This document shows positions 41,936-50,060 of a stretch of 58,294 bases of DNA, piece by piece (the first letter of the stretch is position 1; each line of letters opens with the position of its first letter). The notes beneath the pieces are model-generated. The model was not told where the DNA came from. It saw only the letters and a program-made list of their open reading frames with translations, and ran no database searches. A program made the translations under genes and the position numbers. The stretch is from Candidatus Tectimicrobiota bacterium (GTDB taxonomy: Bacteria > UBA8248 > JACPRG01): the NCBI GenBank assembly GCA_016190025.1, contig JACPRG010000002.1:1-58294 (forward strand), written 5' to 3'.

Positions 41936-41954
41936 GCTTGAGGTCTGTGACCAC
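41936..41954. repeat. Partial copy of the palindromic element
   Basis: CGCTTGAGGTCTGTGACCAC resembles the inner part of the element at 41818-41854 and the reverse complement of 6061-6079; the right arm is imperfect (GACCAC for GACCTC). Confidence 0.5.
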
Positions 41955-42129
41955 TCGGCGTCCAACATGACCCGCTACCCAATCGTATGGGGCGGGTGTC
42001 TTTGGAAGGGCGTTGCCGAAGCGTCAAGGAGCGACCAAACCGTCTCCCACAAGAAGTCATCCGCGGATCGGGGCTCCTGATAGAAAGTCTCCGGCCGCGG
42101 AAGAGGCGAGGCGCCGGAAATGGCGGGGC

Positions 42130-43248
42130 TCACTTTGGGCGAGCGCGGGGCGGGTCCGAGGATCGCAAGTTCCGGGGATCCAATTTTTTCGCGGTGTCGG
42201 GGTTACGCCGAAACATCAGAACGAACTGCTGGAAAAGCACCGGGTCGTAGAAGCCGGCGTTTTCGTTTTTCATGATGGACAGGGCCTGGAACGTGCTCGC
42301 GGCCGCTTTGTACGGGCGGTCGGAGGTGAGGGCGTCGAAGGCGTCTGTGATGGCCGCGACCCGGGCAATCGCCGGAATTGCATCCGCCTGAAGGCCATAG
42401 GGATATCCCGTGCCGTTCATCCGCTCGTGGTGGTACAGCGTGATCTGCAGGATCTCCCGGTCGCGGACCCCCTGTTCCTGGAGCATTTGTGCGCCGTCCA
42501 GCGGGTGCCTTTTGATCTCCTTCCATTCGGCGTCGTTCAGGGGGCCGGCCTTTTTCAGGATTTTCGCGTCGATGAGGCTTTTCCCCAGGTCGTGGTAGAT
42601 GAATCCCTGGCCGAGGATATGGATGTCGCCGGAGAAGGACCCATCGCGGAGGAGCCGTTTGTCGGAGAGGAGGGCTTGGGAAAATCCCACGCCCAGGATG
42701 CACACGTGCAGGCTGTGGGAGTAGGTGTTGTAATCCCGCCGCGCCAGCTTCATCATGCTCTGGACCCCCGCCTCGCTGGTGTGGGTCAGCCGCACGATGT
42801 TGCTGACCAGCTCCTGGGACTTCCGGTAATTCTCTTTCGAAAGGGGCCGGTCGAAGAAGGCCTCCATGATGTCCTCGCCCTTTTGGTAGAGGAGGGTGGC
42901 CCGTTTGTCGAGGGGGACGGACTCGTCCGTGAGAATCTTCTCCAGGTGGGTCTCTACGCTCGCTTCGTAGGCCTGGAAGTATTTCCCTTTCGTGAAAATC
43001 GGCGCTTTTTCCTTCCGGAGCAGGTTCCGGACCCTGTCGGAAAAGAGCGCCCCCCGATTTCTGACCAGGGCGAACATCCGCTGGTCACCCTCGCCGACCT
43101 GGACGAACAGGGGCAGCTCCAGCCGGACTTTGCGCGGGATGAGGTCGAGGTCTATCGGCACCAGGGACTCGCCGTTGTCGGCCGCCCCATTCTCGGACAG
43201 GCGAATCACCTGTTCCTCAGCCGTGTCCTCAGCCGTGGAGGTGTGCAT
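42130..43248 (-). CDS. HD-GYP domain protein, probable cyclic di-GMP phosphodiesterase
   Basis: 372 residues. An N-terminal domain of about 150 residues (LRKEKAPIFTKGKYFQAYEA and on) precedes an HD-GYP domain. All key residues are present: His219-Asp220 with Lys223 (YHDLGK), His273-His274-Glu275, and Gly281-Tyr282-Pro283 in HHERMNGTGYPYG, then DALTSDRPYK. Cyclic di-GMP hydrolysis is therefore expected. Similar in plan to the protein at 15925-17013 but with intact catalytic motifs. Its N-terminal domain is not a receiver domain. Confidence 0.9.
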   Translation of the reverse strand: MHTSTAEDTAEEQVIRLSENGAADNGESLVPIDLDLIPRKVRLELPLFVQVGEGDQRMFALVRNRGALFSDRVRNLLRKEKAPIFTKGKYFQAYEASVETHLEKILTDESVPLDKRATLLYQKGEDIMEAFFDRPLSKENYRKSQELVSNIVRLTHTSEAGVQSMMKLARRDYNTYSHSLHVCILGVGFSQALLSDKRLLRDGSFSGDIHILGQGFIYHDLGKSLIDAKILKKAGPLNDAEWKEIKRHPLDGAQMLQEQGVRDREILQITLYHHERMNGTGYPYGLQADAIPAIARVAAITDAFDALTSDRPYKAAASTFQALSIMKNENAGFYDPVLFQQFVLMFRRNPDTAKKLDPRNLRSSDPPRARPK

Positions 43249-43375
43249 GCAGAGGGCATTCCTCTCAATGGTTCATTCGTGCGGCACACGGGGCGGAAAG
43301 GGACAAGAGAAAATGCGCCCCCTCTTTCCCGGCTCCGCCTGAACCGCTTCCCCGCCTCTCTCTTCCAATTAACGT

Positions 43376-43391
43376 ATCGGGTTTTCCCGAT
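43376..43391. repeat. Inverted repeat upstream of the HD-GYP gene
   Basis: ATCGGG-TTTT-CCCGAT, perfect six-bp arms, 128 bases upstream of the HD-GYP start and between two divergent genes. It may be an operator. Confidence 0.4.
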
Positions 43392-43426
43392 CCCATCTTA
43401 AGCGAAAAGCCCCGTTTTTCTTGCGG

Positions 43427-43456
43427 TTGACGCAGGCGACACCCATCGATTACCAT
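43427..43456 (+). promoter_or_regulatory. Candidate promoter for the third LLM gene
   Basis: TTGACG (43427-43432), 18-bp spacer, TACCAT (43451-43456), followed by a leader of about 35 bases. Confidence 0.55.
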
Positions 43457-43496
43457 CACTTTCTTTTGCGAATCCCCCGGAACGGAGGTGGACGGA

Positions 43497-44510
43497 ATGA
43501 GTCTCTCCATGCGCCTGGGTGTCAACGTGAACACCCGCGTTCCCGTGATTTTTCCCGAGTCCTACGACATCGACCGGCTTTTGGACCTCGCCGTGCGCGC
43601 CGAGCAGCTGGGCTACGACTCGGTCTGGGTGGGAGACAACTTCTTCTCGAAGGCGAGGTTGGAATCCATCACCACCCTCTCAGCCATCGCCATGAGGACC
43701 CGGCGGGTCGGGCTGGGCACGGCGGCCCTGATCGCGCCCCTTCGGCACACCGTCTGGCTGGCCCTGGCGTGGGCGACGCTGGACCGGATCGCCAAGGGGC
43801 GGACGGTCCTGGCGGTCTGCGTGGGGGGCGGAAACGCCGAGTCGGGAGGGCCGGGCTTCGTTTCCGAGTTCGACGTGGCCCGCGTCCCCTACCAGCGGCG
43901 GGGCCGGATCTTGGAAGAGCAGATTCAGCTCCTGCGGGATTTCTGGTCGCCGGGCCCGGTCCGCCGAAACGACGCCTTCCACACGCTCCCGGAGCTCGAC
44001 CTGCGTCCCAAGCCGGAGCGGGAGGGCGGCCCGCCCATCTGGGTTTCCTGCAACCCGCAGGTCTTCGACCTCCGCGAGCCCGTCGTGGAGCGGATGCTCC
44101 GGCGGGTGGCGCGCCTGGCCGACGGATGGATGACCTGCACGGCAACCCCGGCGGAGTACCGGATCCTCTGGGAGCGCATCCAGACGCACGCGGGCGGGCT
44201 CGGCCGGGCGCCGGACGCCCTGACGCCGGCCTATCAAGTCACCTTGAATGTCGGAAAGGACCGCGCGCGGGCACGCGCCGAGGGGCTGGAGTACGTGAAC
44301 GCCTACTACACGACGGGCCACCGGGACCTTTCGGAATCCATGTGGAGGCGCGACCCGTTCGGCACGGCGGAGGAGGTCCTGGAACACCTGGCCGCCCTGA
44401 AAGAGGCGGGGGTCGCCACATTCATTTTTCGGTTCGCATCGCGGAACCAGATGGAACAGCTGGAGCGCTTCACCGACTCCGTGCTGCCGGGGCTTCGCCG
44501 GGTCTCGTGA
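43497..44510 (+). CDS. Luciferase-like (LLM class) flavin-dependent oxidoreductase, solitary copy
   Basis: 337 residues. Family motifs: MRLGVNVNTRVPVIFPE, QLGYDSVWVGDNFFSKARLE, TAALIAPLRHTVWLALAWAT and VCVGGGNAESGG. Residues 190-205 (PIWVSCNPQVF) match the flavin-phosphate end of the barrel. ATG at 43497 is chosen, eight bases after GGAGG; a GTG three codons earlier overlaps the ribosome-binding site. It is a single gene with its own promoter, separate from the two LLM genes of the large operon. FMN or F420 dependent; substrate unknown. Confidence 0.88.
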   Translation: MSLSMRLGVNVNTRVPVIFPESYDIDRLLDLAVRAEQLGYDSVWVGDNFFSKARLESITTLSAIAMRTRRVGLGTAALIAPLRHTVWLALAWATLDRIAKGRTVLAVCVGGGNAESGGPGFVSEFDVARVPYQRRGRILEEQIQLLRDFWSPGPVRRNDAFHTLPELDLRPKPEREGGPPIWVSCNPQVFDLREPVVERMLRRVARLADGWMTCTATPAEYRILWERIQTHAGGLGRAPDALTPAYQVTLNVGKDRARARAEGLEYVNAYYTTGHRDLSESMWRRDPFGTAEEVLEHLAALKEAGVATFIFRFASRNQMEQLERFTDSVLPGLRRVS

Positions 44511-44539
44511 AAAATCCTCTTCTCTCGCGGAAATTTCGG

Positions 44540-44569
44540 TTGACACGCCCCGGAGGCCTCGGCTAAAAT
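44540..44569 (+). promoter_or_regulatory. Strong promoter for the large ABC permease gene
   Basis: Perfect -35 TTGACA (44540-44545), 18-bp spacer, TAAAAT (44564-44569). The leader to the ATG is about 128 bases. Confidence 0.8.
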
Positions 44570-44703
44570 CCGGGCTCAAATCTGATGCGAAATGGCTCTG
44601 GATTTGTGAAAGGGCCGTTGTCTGAGAGATAAGGGGGCCTTTTCGGGCGGGTGGCCGCCGGAAAAGGCCAAGGTCTGAACCTCCTGGAAGGTGAGGCGGG
44701 TCC

Positions 44704-46092
44704 ATGTTCAAGTCCCGGTTGCTCTGGAAAATGGGAATCGTTTGCCTGGCCATTGTCCTCTTGCTTTGGGGCCTCAAGGCCGGAGACGTCATCTCGGCCA
44801 CAGGCGTCGTCTACTCCGTGCTGCACCCCATCGCGGCCATCTTGTTGATGGTCACCGCCTATCTGATCGTTGTCGGGGCGGTCCAGGTGCTCCTCCGCCA
44901 AAACAAGGCTTGGCGTCCCGCGGCCCCGCTCCTGACGGGCGTCTGGGCGTACCTGCTCCTGGCTCCCCTGGCCGTCATCGCGCAGTACTTGGATTACTTT
45001 CCGCCGGAGACCGCCACGATGACGCTCTGGACGATGGCCGGGATCGCGGTCTGGGTGATTCTGATGTGGCTGTTCAACTTCATCCTCACGCGCATCGTCC
45101 CGTCGATCAATTTCAACCTGTCCCAGTGCGTCACGGCGGTTTGGGGCTCTCTTCTGCTCATCGGGGCGTCCTATCTCCTGGAGTCCGTCAAGCTCGCCCC
45201 GAAAAACACGGGCTGGTCGGTCGCGCTGTTCTTCATCCTGTTCGCGGTGTGGCTGGTTACCGTGTACGGCGGGTACTTCATTACGTCCAGCCTGGCCGCC
45301 AGGGAAGCCATCCGTCCCGGAAGGGACCGGCTCATCACGACGATCTGGAGCATCATCATCCTCATCTTCTTGTGGGAGGTGTGGGTGAAGGTCGCCGAGA
45401 TTCCGCAGTTCCTGGTCCCGTCGCCCTCGGCCACCTGGAAGGAGATGATCTCCAAGGCGCACCTGCTCGGCTCTCACATCAACACCACCCTTCTGGAAAC
45501 CATCCTGGGGTACCTGCTCGGGATCGTCGTCGGCATCCTCTCCGCGATCCTGATCGTCTGGTACAAGTTCCTCGAAGACGTGCTCTATCCCCTTCTGGTG
45601 ATCCTCCAGATCGTCCCGAAGATCGCCATCGCCCCTCTCCTGCTCATCTGGGTGGGCTACGGGGCGACGTCCAAGGTGCTGATCGCCTTCCTCATCGGCT
45701 ACTTCCCCATCGTGGTCAGCATGATCACGGGCCTGCGGCTGGTCGAGCCCGAGCTGCTGGATTTGGTCCGGTCCTTCCGGGCGACCAAGTGGCAGGTTCT
45801 CTCGAAGATCCGCTTCCCGAACTCGCTCCCCTTCCTGTTCAACGGCCTGCAGATCTCCATCACCCTGGCGGTCATCGGGGCCATCGTCGGGGAGTTCGTG
45901 GGGGGGAGCAAGGGGCTCGGCTACCTCATCATCGTGTCCAACTACGAGCTGAACACGCCCTTGATGTTCACCGCGCTGTTCATTCTTTCGGTCATCGGCC
46001 TGGTGCTGTTCGGGCTCATCGTCCGCCTGGAGAAGATCATGATCCCGTGGGCCATCGAAGAGCAGGAGATGCCGGTGGTGGGCGGCGGCTGA
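44704..46092 (+). CDS. ABC transporter permease (SsuC/TauC type) with a large N-terminal membrane extension
   Basis: 462 residues, against about 260 for the family. The C-terminal half (about 235-450) is a normal binding-protein-dependent permease: LVPSPSATWKEM, HINTTLLETILGYLLGIVVG, VPKIAIAPLLLIWVGYG, the EAA-like ATPase contact LLDLVRSFRATKWQVLSKI, and GAIVGEFVGGSKGLGYLI. The N-terminal 200 residues add about six hydrophobic helices of no recognised domain. No ATPase or binding protein is adjacent; the gene has its own promoter and terminator. Importers of this class take sulfonates, nitrate, thiamine precursors or aromatic acids. The following gene is UbiD paralogue 4. Confidence 0.88.
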   Translation: MFKSRLLWKMGIVCLAIVLLLWGLKAGDVISATGVVYSVLHPIAAILLMVTAYLIVVGAVQVLLRQNKAWRPAAPLLTGVWAYLLLAPLAVIAQYLDYFPPETATMTLWTMAGIAVWVILMWLFNFILTRIVPSINFNLSQCVTAVWGSLLLIGASYLLESVKLAPKNTGWSVALFFILFAVWLVTVYGGYFITSSLAAREAIRPGRDRLITTIWSIIILIFLWEVWVKVAEIPQFLVPSPSATWKEMISKAHLLGSHINTTLLETILGYLLGIVVGILSAILIVWYKFLEDVLYPLLVILQIVPKIAIAPLLLIWVGYGATSKVLIAFLIGYFPIVVSMITGLRLVEPELLDLVRSFRATKWQVLSKIRFPNSLPFLFNGLQISITLAVIGAIVGEFVGGSKGLGYLIIVSNYELNTPLMFTALFILSVIGLVLFGLIVRLEKIMIPWAIEEQEMPVVGGG

Positions 46093-46109
46093 TACCCGGC
46101 CGGTCCGAG

Positions 46110-46150
46110 ACCCCGGGGAGGCCTTTGAGACCTCCTCGGGGTTTGTTTTT
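46110..46150 (+). terminator. Rho-independent terminator after the ABC permease
   Basis: 46110-46121 pairs with 46131-46142 (CCCCGGGGAGG with CCTCCTCGGGG, one G-T pair, plus A-T closure), followed by TTTGTTTTT. Confidence 0.85.
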
Positions 46151-46189
46151 CGGGTCGCGCCGGCGCCTCCGGGAGACCGTGGCGGCGAC

Positions 46190-46218
46190 TTGACTCGCCC
46201 CCCGAGGGATGGCAAAAT
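46190..46218 (+). promoter_or_regulatory. Promoter for the UbiD paralogue 4 operon
   Basis: TTGACT (46190-46195), 17-bp spacer, CAAAAT (46213-46218), 40 bases beyond the upstream terminator. Leader of about 100 bases. Confidence 0.65.
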
Positions 46219-46325
46219 AGGGATCTCTCCGGCGGACGCCGAACGCAACCTTTCCCATTCAATGGGCCGGCCGCTTCCCGGAACCGGGGTCGGCCCATGA
46301 AACTTACGCTGACGGAGATGAAGAC

Positions 46326-47726
46326 ATGCCTCCGATTACCACCACGACGCAGGACCTGCGGGGATTCATCGAGTTCCTGGAAGAGCGCCACCCCGAAGAG
46401 GTGGTCCGCGTCAAGAAAGAGGTGGACCCCCGCTTTGGGATCACGGGGATCCTCGCCCGCCTGGAGAAGGACAACCAGTTCCCCTGCGTGATCTTCGAGA
46501 ACGTGAAGGGCTCGAAAATCCCGCTGGTCGCCAACATGCACGCCAGCCTCACCCGGCTTCGGCTGGCCCTGGGGCTGGAAGCGGGGACGGTCCGCGATTT
46601 CCTGAACGAGTATCACAAGAGAGAGACCAGGCCCATCCCCCCCGAGATCGTCGACTCCGGCCCCGTCAAAGAAGTCATCAAAATCGGGGATGAGGTGGAC
46701 GTCAACGAGCTTCCCATCTGCACCTACCACGAAAAGGACGCCGGGAAGTACATCACGGCGGCGCTCGACGTGATGCGCGATCCCGATACGGGCGTCAACA
46801 ACATCGGCATCTACCGCCTGATGGTGAAGGACCGGAACACCTTCGGCATCCAGATCTCCGAGACCGCCCACGGCCACTACATCTGGAAGAAGTACGAAAA
46901 GCGGGGGCTGCCCTGCCCCATGGCCGCCGTGCTCGGCCACCACCCGGCCTTCTTCCTGGGCGCCCTGAGCTTCACCCCGCTGGAGACGGACGAGTTCCAC
47001 ATCGCCGGCGGGATCCTGCAGCAGCCGGTCAAGCTGGTGAAGTGCGAAACCATCCCGCTGGAGGTGCCGGCCGACGCCGAGATCGTCCTGGAGTGCGAGA
47101 TCCTTCCCCACATCCGCGAGGAGGAGGCGCCCTTCGGGGAGTATCCGGGCACCTACGGCCCCATGCGCATGAACCCCATCGTCAAGGTCAAGGCCATCAC
47201 CCACCGGAAGAATCCGCTCTATCAGAACGCCTTCGTGGGCCACCCCGACAACCTGCTGCTGTCCGGGCTCATCCGGTCCACCATGATCGAGGACACGGTG
47301 AAGATCGCCTGCCCCACGGTCAAGGCGGTCCACATGCCCCGGGCGGGACGCTTCCGGTTCATCTGCTACATCGCCATCGAGAAGATGATCGAGGGCGAGG
47401 CCAAGCAGGCGGCCATGGCGGCCTTCGTGGCGGACCCCTTCCTCAAGTTCGCCATCGTGGTGGACCACGACGTGGACGTCACCAGCGACACGGAGGTCCT
47501 GCACGCCATCGGGACCCGGGTCCGGGGAGACCACGACATCTTCATGGTGACCTACGCGAAGGGCTCGCCCCTGGACCCCGCCTCCTACGACCCGGCCGGC
47601 GGCTCTCACCTGGTGACCAAGGTGGGCATCGACGCCACGCGCAAGTCCAACTATCCGGATGAAATCTCCGTCCCCGGGTCGGATGAGATCCGCCTAGAGG
47701 ACTACATCCCGGGATACCAACCGTAA
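46326..47726 (+). CDS. UbiD family decarboxylase, paralogue 4
   Basis: 466 residues. Triad residues are Arg164 (GIYRLM), Glu267 and Glu272 (EAPFGE). It is closely related to paralogue 3: both share VDPRF, RTETRP/REQNP-type loops and the AHGHYIWKKY versus AHHGYYIWQRY segment. The ATG at 46326 starts MPPITTTTQDLRGFIEF. It is first in an operon with hydroxylase FAD and [2Fe-2S] subunits (33 bases on), so decarboxylation and ring oxidation may act in sequence on one substrate. A prenyl-FMN cofactor is required by the family. Confidence 0.93.
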   Translation: MPPITTTTQDLRGFIEFLEERHPEEVVRVKKEVDPRFGITGILARLEKDNQFPCVIFENVKGSKIPLVANMHASLTRLRLALGLEAGTVRDFLNEYHKRETRPIPPEIVDSGPVKEVIKIGDEVDVNELPICTYHEKDAGKYITAALDVMRDPDTGVNNIGIYRLMVKDRNTFGIQISETAHGHYIWKKYEKRGLPCPMAAVLGHHPAFFLGALSFTPLETDEFHIAGGILQQPVKLVKCETIPLEVPADAEIVLECEILPHIREEEAPFGEYPGTYGPMRMNPIVKVKAITHRKNPLYQNAFVGHPDNLLLSGLIRSTMIEDTVKIACPTVKAVHMPRAGRFRFICYIAIEKMIEGEAKQAAMAAFVADPFLKFAIVVDHDVDVTSDTEVLHAIGTRVRGDHDIFMVTYAKGSPLDPASYDPAGGSHLVTKVGIDATRKSNYPDEISVPGSDEIRLEDYIPGYQP

Positions 47727-47759
47727 GCCCGCGCGGCTGTCCATCAGGAGGGAAAAAGG

Positions 47760-48644
47760 TTGCGGAACTTCGAATGGCTGGAGCCGAAAAGTGTAGGCGA
47801 GGCCAGCCGCATGGTCGGGGAGGCCGGAGAGGGCGCGAAGCTGATGGCTTCGGGGACTTCTCTCCTCCTGCTGATGCGTCAGCGGATCTTCAGCCCGACC
47901 CATGTGGTGAGCCTCGGCCGCCTGAAGGACCTCGATTCCATCAAGTTTGAAGACGGCGCCCTTCGGATCGGCGCCCTCACCCGGCACCGCTCCATCGAAC
48001 ATCACCCGGAAATCGCGGCCCGCTTTCCCATGATCACAGAGATGGCGCGCCGCGTCGCCAACCCCCAGATCCGGAACATGGCGACCATCGGGGGAAACCT
48101 GGCCCACAACGACCCGGCCTCGGACCCCCCGGCCTGCTTCCTGGCCCTGAACGCCACGGTGAAGACCGTGCGGGGGAAGAAGACGCGGGAGATCCCCCTG
48201 GAAAAGTTCTTCGTAGATTACTACGAGACCTGCCTCAAGCCGGACGAGGTCCTGACGGAGATCCGCATCCCGGCTCTGCCGCCGGGCTCCGTGGGCGTTT
48301 ACACCCGGTTCACGACCACCCCGGCGGAAGACCGTCCTCTCTTGGGGGTGGGAATGGTTCTCTCCCTGGCCAAGGACAAGACCATCACCGACGCACGGAT
48401 CTCCCTGGGGGCCTCCACCCCCGTTCCGATCCGGGCGAGGGCCGCGGAGGAGGCCCTGCGGGGCCAGCCGGCCACGGAGGAGGTCTTCGCCCGGGCGGGA
48501 AAGGCCGCCTCGGAGGAGGTGAAACCCCTGGACGATTTTCGGGGGTCCGCGGATTACCGCCGGGAGATCATCAAGGTCATCGTGAGACGGACGGCCCTTC
48601 GGGCGCTGGAGCGCGCCCGCGGAAACGGAAGGACGAAGGCGTGA
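47760..48644 (+). CDS. Molybdenum hydroxylase FAD subunit, set 3
   Basis: 294 residues: FAD motifs MASGTSLLLLM near residue 28 and ATIGGNLAHNDPASDPP near 102, and the FADH-contact region TTPAEDRPLLGVGM. No [4Fe-4S] insert. TTG start at 47760 after GGAGGG. The stop overlaps the next gene's GTG. As in other sets it would re-oxidise the iron-sulfur subunit, but no molybdenum subunit gene follows. Confidence 0.9.
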   Translation: MRNFEWLEPKSVGEASRMVGEAGEGAKLMASGTSLLLLMRQRIFSPTHVVSLGRLKDLDSIKFEDGALRIGALTRHRSIEHHPEIAARFPMITEMARRVANPQIRNMATIGGNLAHNDPASDPPACFLALNATVKTVRGKKTREIPLEKFFVDYYETCLKPDEVLTEIRIPALPPGSVGVYTRFTTTPAEDRPLLGVGMVLSLAKDKTITDARISLGASTPVPIRARAAEEALRGQPATEEVFARAGKAASEEVKPLDDFRGSADYRREIIKVIVRRTALRALERARGNGRTKA

Positions 48645-49129
48645 AAAAACGGCTGATCACACTTCGGGTGAACGGAGAAGAACACGAGGTCGCCATCGAG
48701 CCCCGCCGCCTTCTGGTGGAGGCGATCCGCGACGACCTGGGACTGACCGGGACCAAGCGGGGCTGTGAATCCGGCGTGTGCGGCTGCTGCACCGTCCTGC
48801 TGGACGGCCGGAACATCAAGTCCTGCCTCATGCTCGCCATCCAGGCGCAAGACGCCGAGGTCACGACCGTCGAGGGACTGCGCGGCGAGGACGGCGGGCT
48901 GCACCCCATCCAGGAAGCGTACGTCAACTACGGCGGCCTGCAGTGCGGGTATTGCACGCCGGGGTTCATCATGACGACCAAGGCGTTTTTGGATGAGAAC
49001 CCGAGGCCCACGGAGGCCGAGGTCCGGGAGGCCCTGTCGGGGAACATCTGCCGCTGCACCGGATACGTGAAGATCGTCGAGTCGATCCTGGCCGCATCGG
49101 GACAGGAGGTGAAGCACGCGCACCCCTGA
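48641..49129 (+). CDS. Molybdenum hydroxylase [2Fe-2S] subunit, set 3
   Basis: 162 residues with both cluster motifs: CESGVCGCCTVLLDGRNIKSC region and CGYCTPGFIM with NICRCTGYV. CGCC replaces the usual CGAC in the first motif, adding a cysteine next to a ligand. GTG start overlaps the FAD-subunit stop (GTGA). The expected large subunit is missing: the next gene is a metallo-beta-lactamase-fold protein. Confidence 0.92.
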   Translation: MKKRLITLRVNGEEHEVAIEPRRLLVEAIRDDLGLTGTKRGCESGVCGCCTVLLDGRNIKSCLMLAIQAQDAEVTTVEGLRGEDGGLHPIQEAYVNYGGLQCGYCTPGFIMTTKAFLDENPRPTEAEVREALSGNICRCTGYVKIVESILAASGQEVKHAHP

Positions 49130-49201
49130 GCGCGCGCGCCGGACGGTTCCGGGGGCGCGTCCCGCCCCTGGAAAACCTCTTGTCCGTGACGGAGAAGTGC
49201 C

Positions 49202-49969
49202 ATCAGACTGACGGTTCTCGGCGCGTGCGGCAGCCGCGCCGGCCGCTGCCGCCCGACCTCTTTCCTCCTTGACAACATGGTCCTCCTGGACGCGGGCTCC
49301 GCGGCCTCCGAGCTCTCCCTCGAAGCCCAGGCGCTCCTTCAGGACGTGCTCCTCTCCCACGCCCACATGGACCACGTGGCGGACCTCTGCTTCGTCCTGG
49401 ACAACACCCTGGGAAAGCGGGAGGGTCCGTTGCGCCTGTGGTGCCTCAAGGAGACGGCAAAGGCCCTGGAGGAGCACCTCTTCAATGGGCGCCTTTGGCC
49501 GAACGTCCTCTCCCGGGACATCGGCGGTTCCCCCCTTTTGGAGATGCGGAGGCTTTCCCCCGGGGAGCGGGTCCGCGTGGCCGACCTGGAGGTGACGGCC
49601 CACCCAGTCCACCACGCCGTCCCCACCGCGGGATTCCTGTTGGAGGGACCGGGCGGAAGTCTCCTCTACACGGCCGACACCGCCCCCACCGAGGCCATCT
49701 GGGACGCCGCCGAGGGGGTCCCCGACCTGCGGGCCATCATCACGGAAGCGTCCTTTCCGAACCGGATGGAGGAAATCGCCCGCCTGGCCGGCCACCTGAC
49801 GCCCGCCCTGCTGAAGGAGGAGCTTCGGAAGATGCCCCCCGAGGTCCCCGTCTACCTCTACCACGCCAAACCCGCCTACGCAGAGGAGCTGAAAAAGGAG
49901 GTCGAGGCGCTGGGCGAGCCCAGGGTGCGGTGGCTGAAGCAGGGGAAAACCTACGACTTTGGCGCCTGA
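49202..49969 (+). CDS. Metallo-beta-lactamase-fold phosphodiesterase-like protein, possible ATC start
   Basis: 255 residues if translation starts at ATC 49202. Metal motif HAHMDH: His53, His55, Asp57 and His58. The segment GFLLEGPGGSLLYTADTAPT matches the second metal loop, and EASFPNRMEEIARLAGHLT the class II phosphodiesterase region. The start is a problem: the in-frame stop at 49187 leaves no ATG, GTG or TTG before 49277, yet the bases before 49277 encode the expected first strand (RLTVLGACGSRAG). ATC at 49202 has GGAG with seven-base spacing. Starting at ATG 49277 would remove 25 residues of that strand. Likely hydrolyses a cyclic nucleotide or other phosphodiester; substrate uncertain. 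Confidence 0.8.
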   Translation: MRLTVLGACGSRAGRCRPTSFLLDNMVLLDAGSAASELSLEAQALLQDVLLSHAHMDHVADLCFVLDNTLGKREGPLRLWCLKETAKALEEHLFNGRLWPNVLSRDIGGSPLLEMRRLSPGERVRVADLEVTAHPVHHAVPTAGFLLEGPGGSLLYTADTAPTEAIWDAAEGVPDLRAIITEASFPNRMEEIARLAGHLTPALLKEELRKMPPEVPVYLYHAKPAYAEELKKEVEALGEPRVRWLKQGKTYDFGA

Positions 49970-50060
49970 CCGCACGTTTGCCGCGCATCGGCGGGCGGGC
50001 CGCGGCCGGCGCTTCCTCCCGGCTTCAACCCCGCGGGTCCGGACGAGAGAGGAGAGCACT

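Larger units (their letters stand above)
41581..42129. other. 549-base intergenic region with promoter and palindromes
   Basis: No gene is supported here. It holds the promoter of the large minus-strand operon (41733-41762), a 5' leader of about 145 bases rich in GGAGG-like runs, the palindromic element at 41818-41854, a second hairpin at 41893-41913 and a third element copy at 41936-41954. The final 175 bases before the HD-GYP stop show nothing recognisable. Confidence 0.5.

Noticed and set aside
44563..46248. A 561-codon antisense frame over the ABC permease
   Set aside because: Acidic/His/Arg-rich shadow of hydrophobic codons; no domain.
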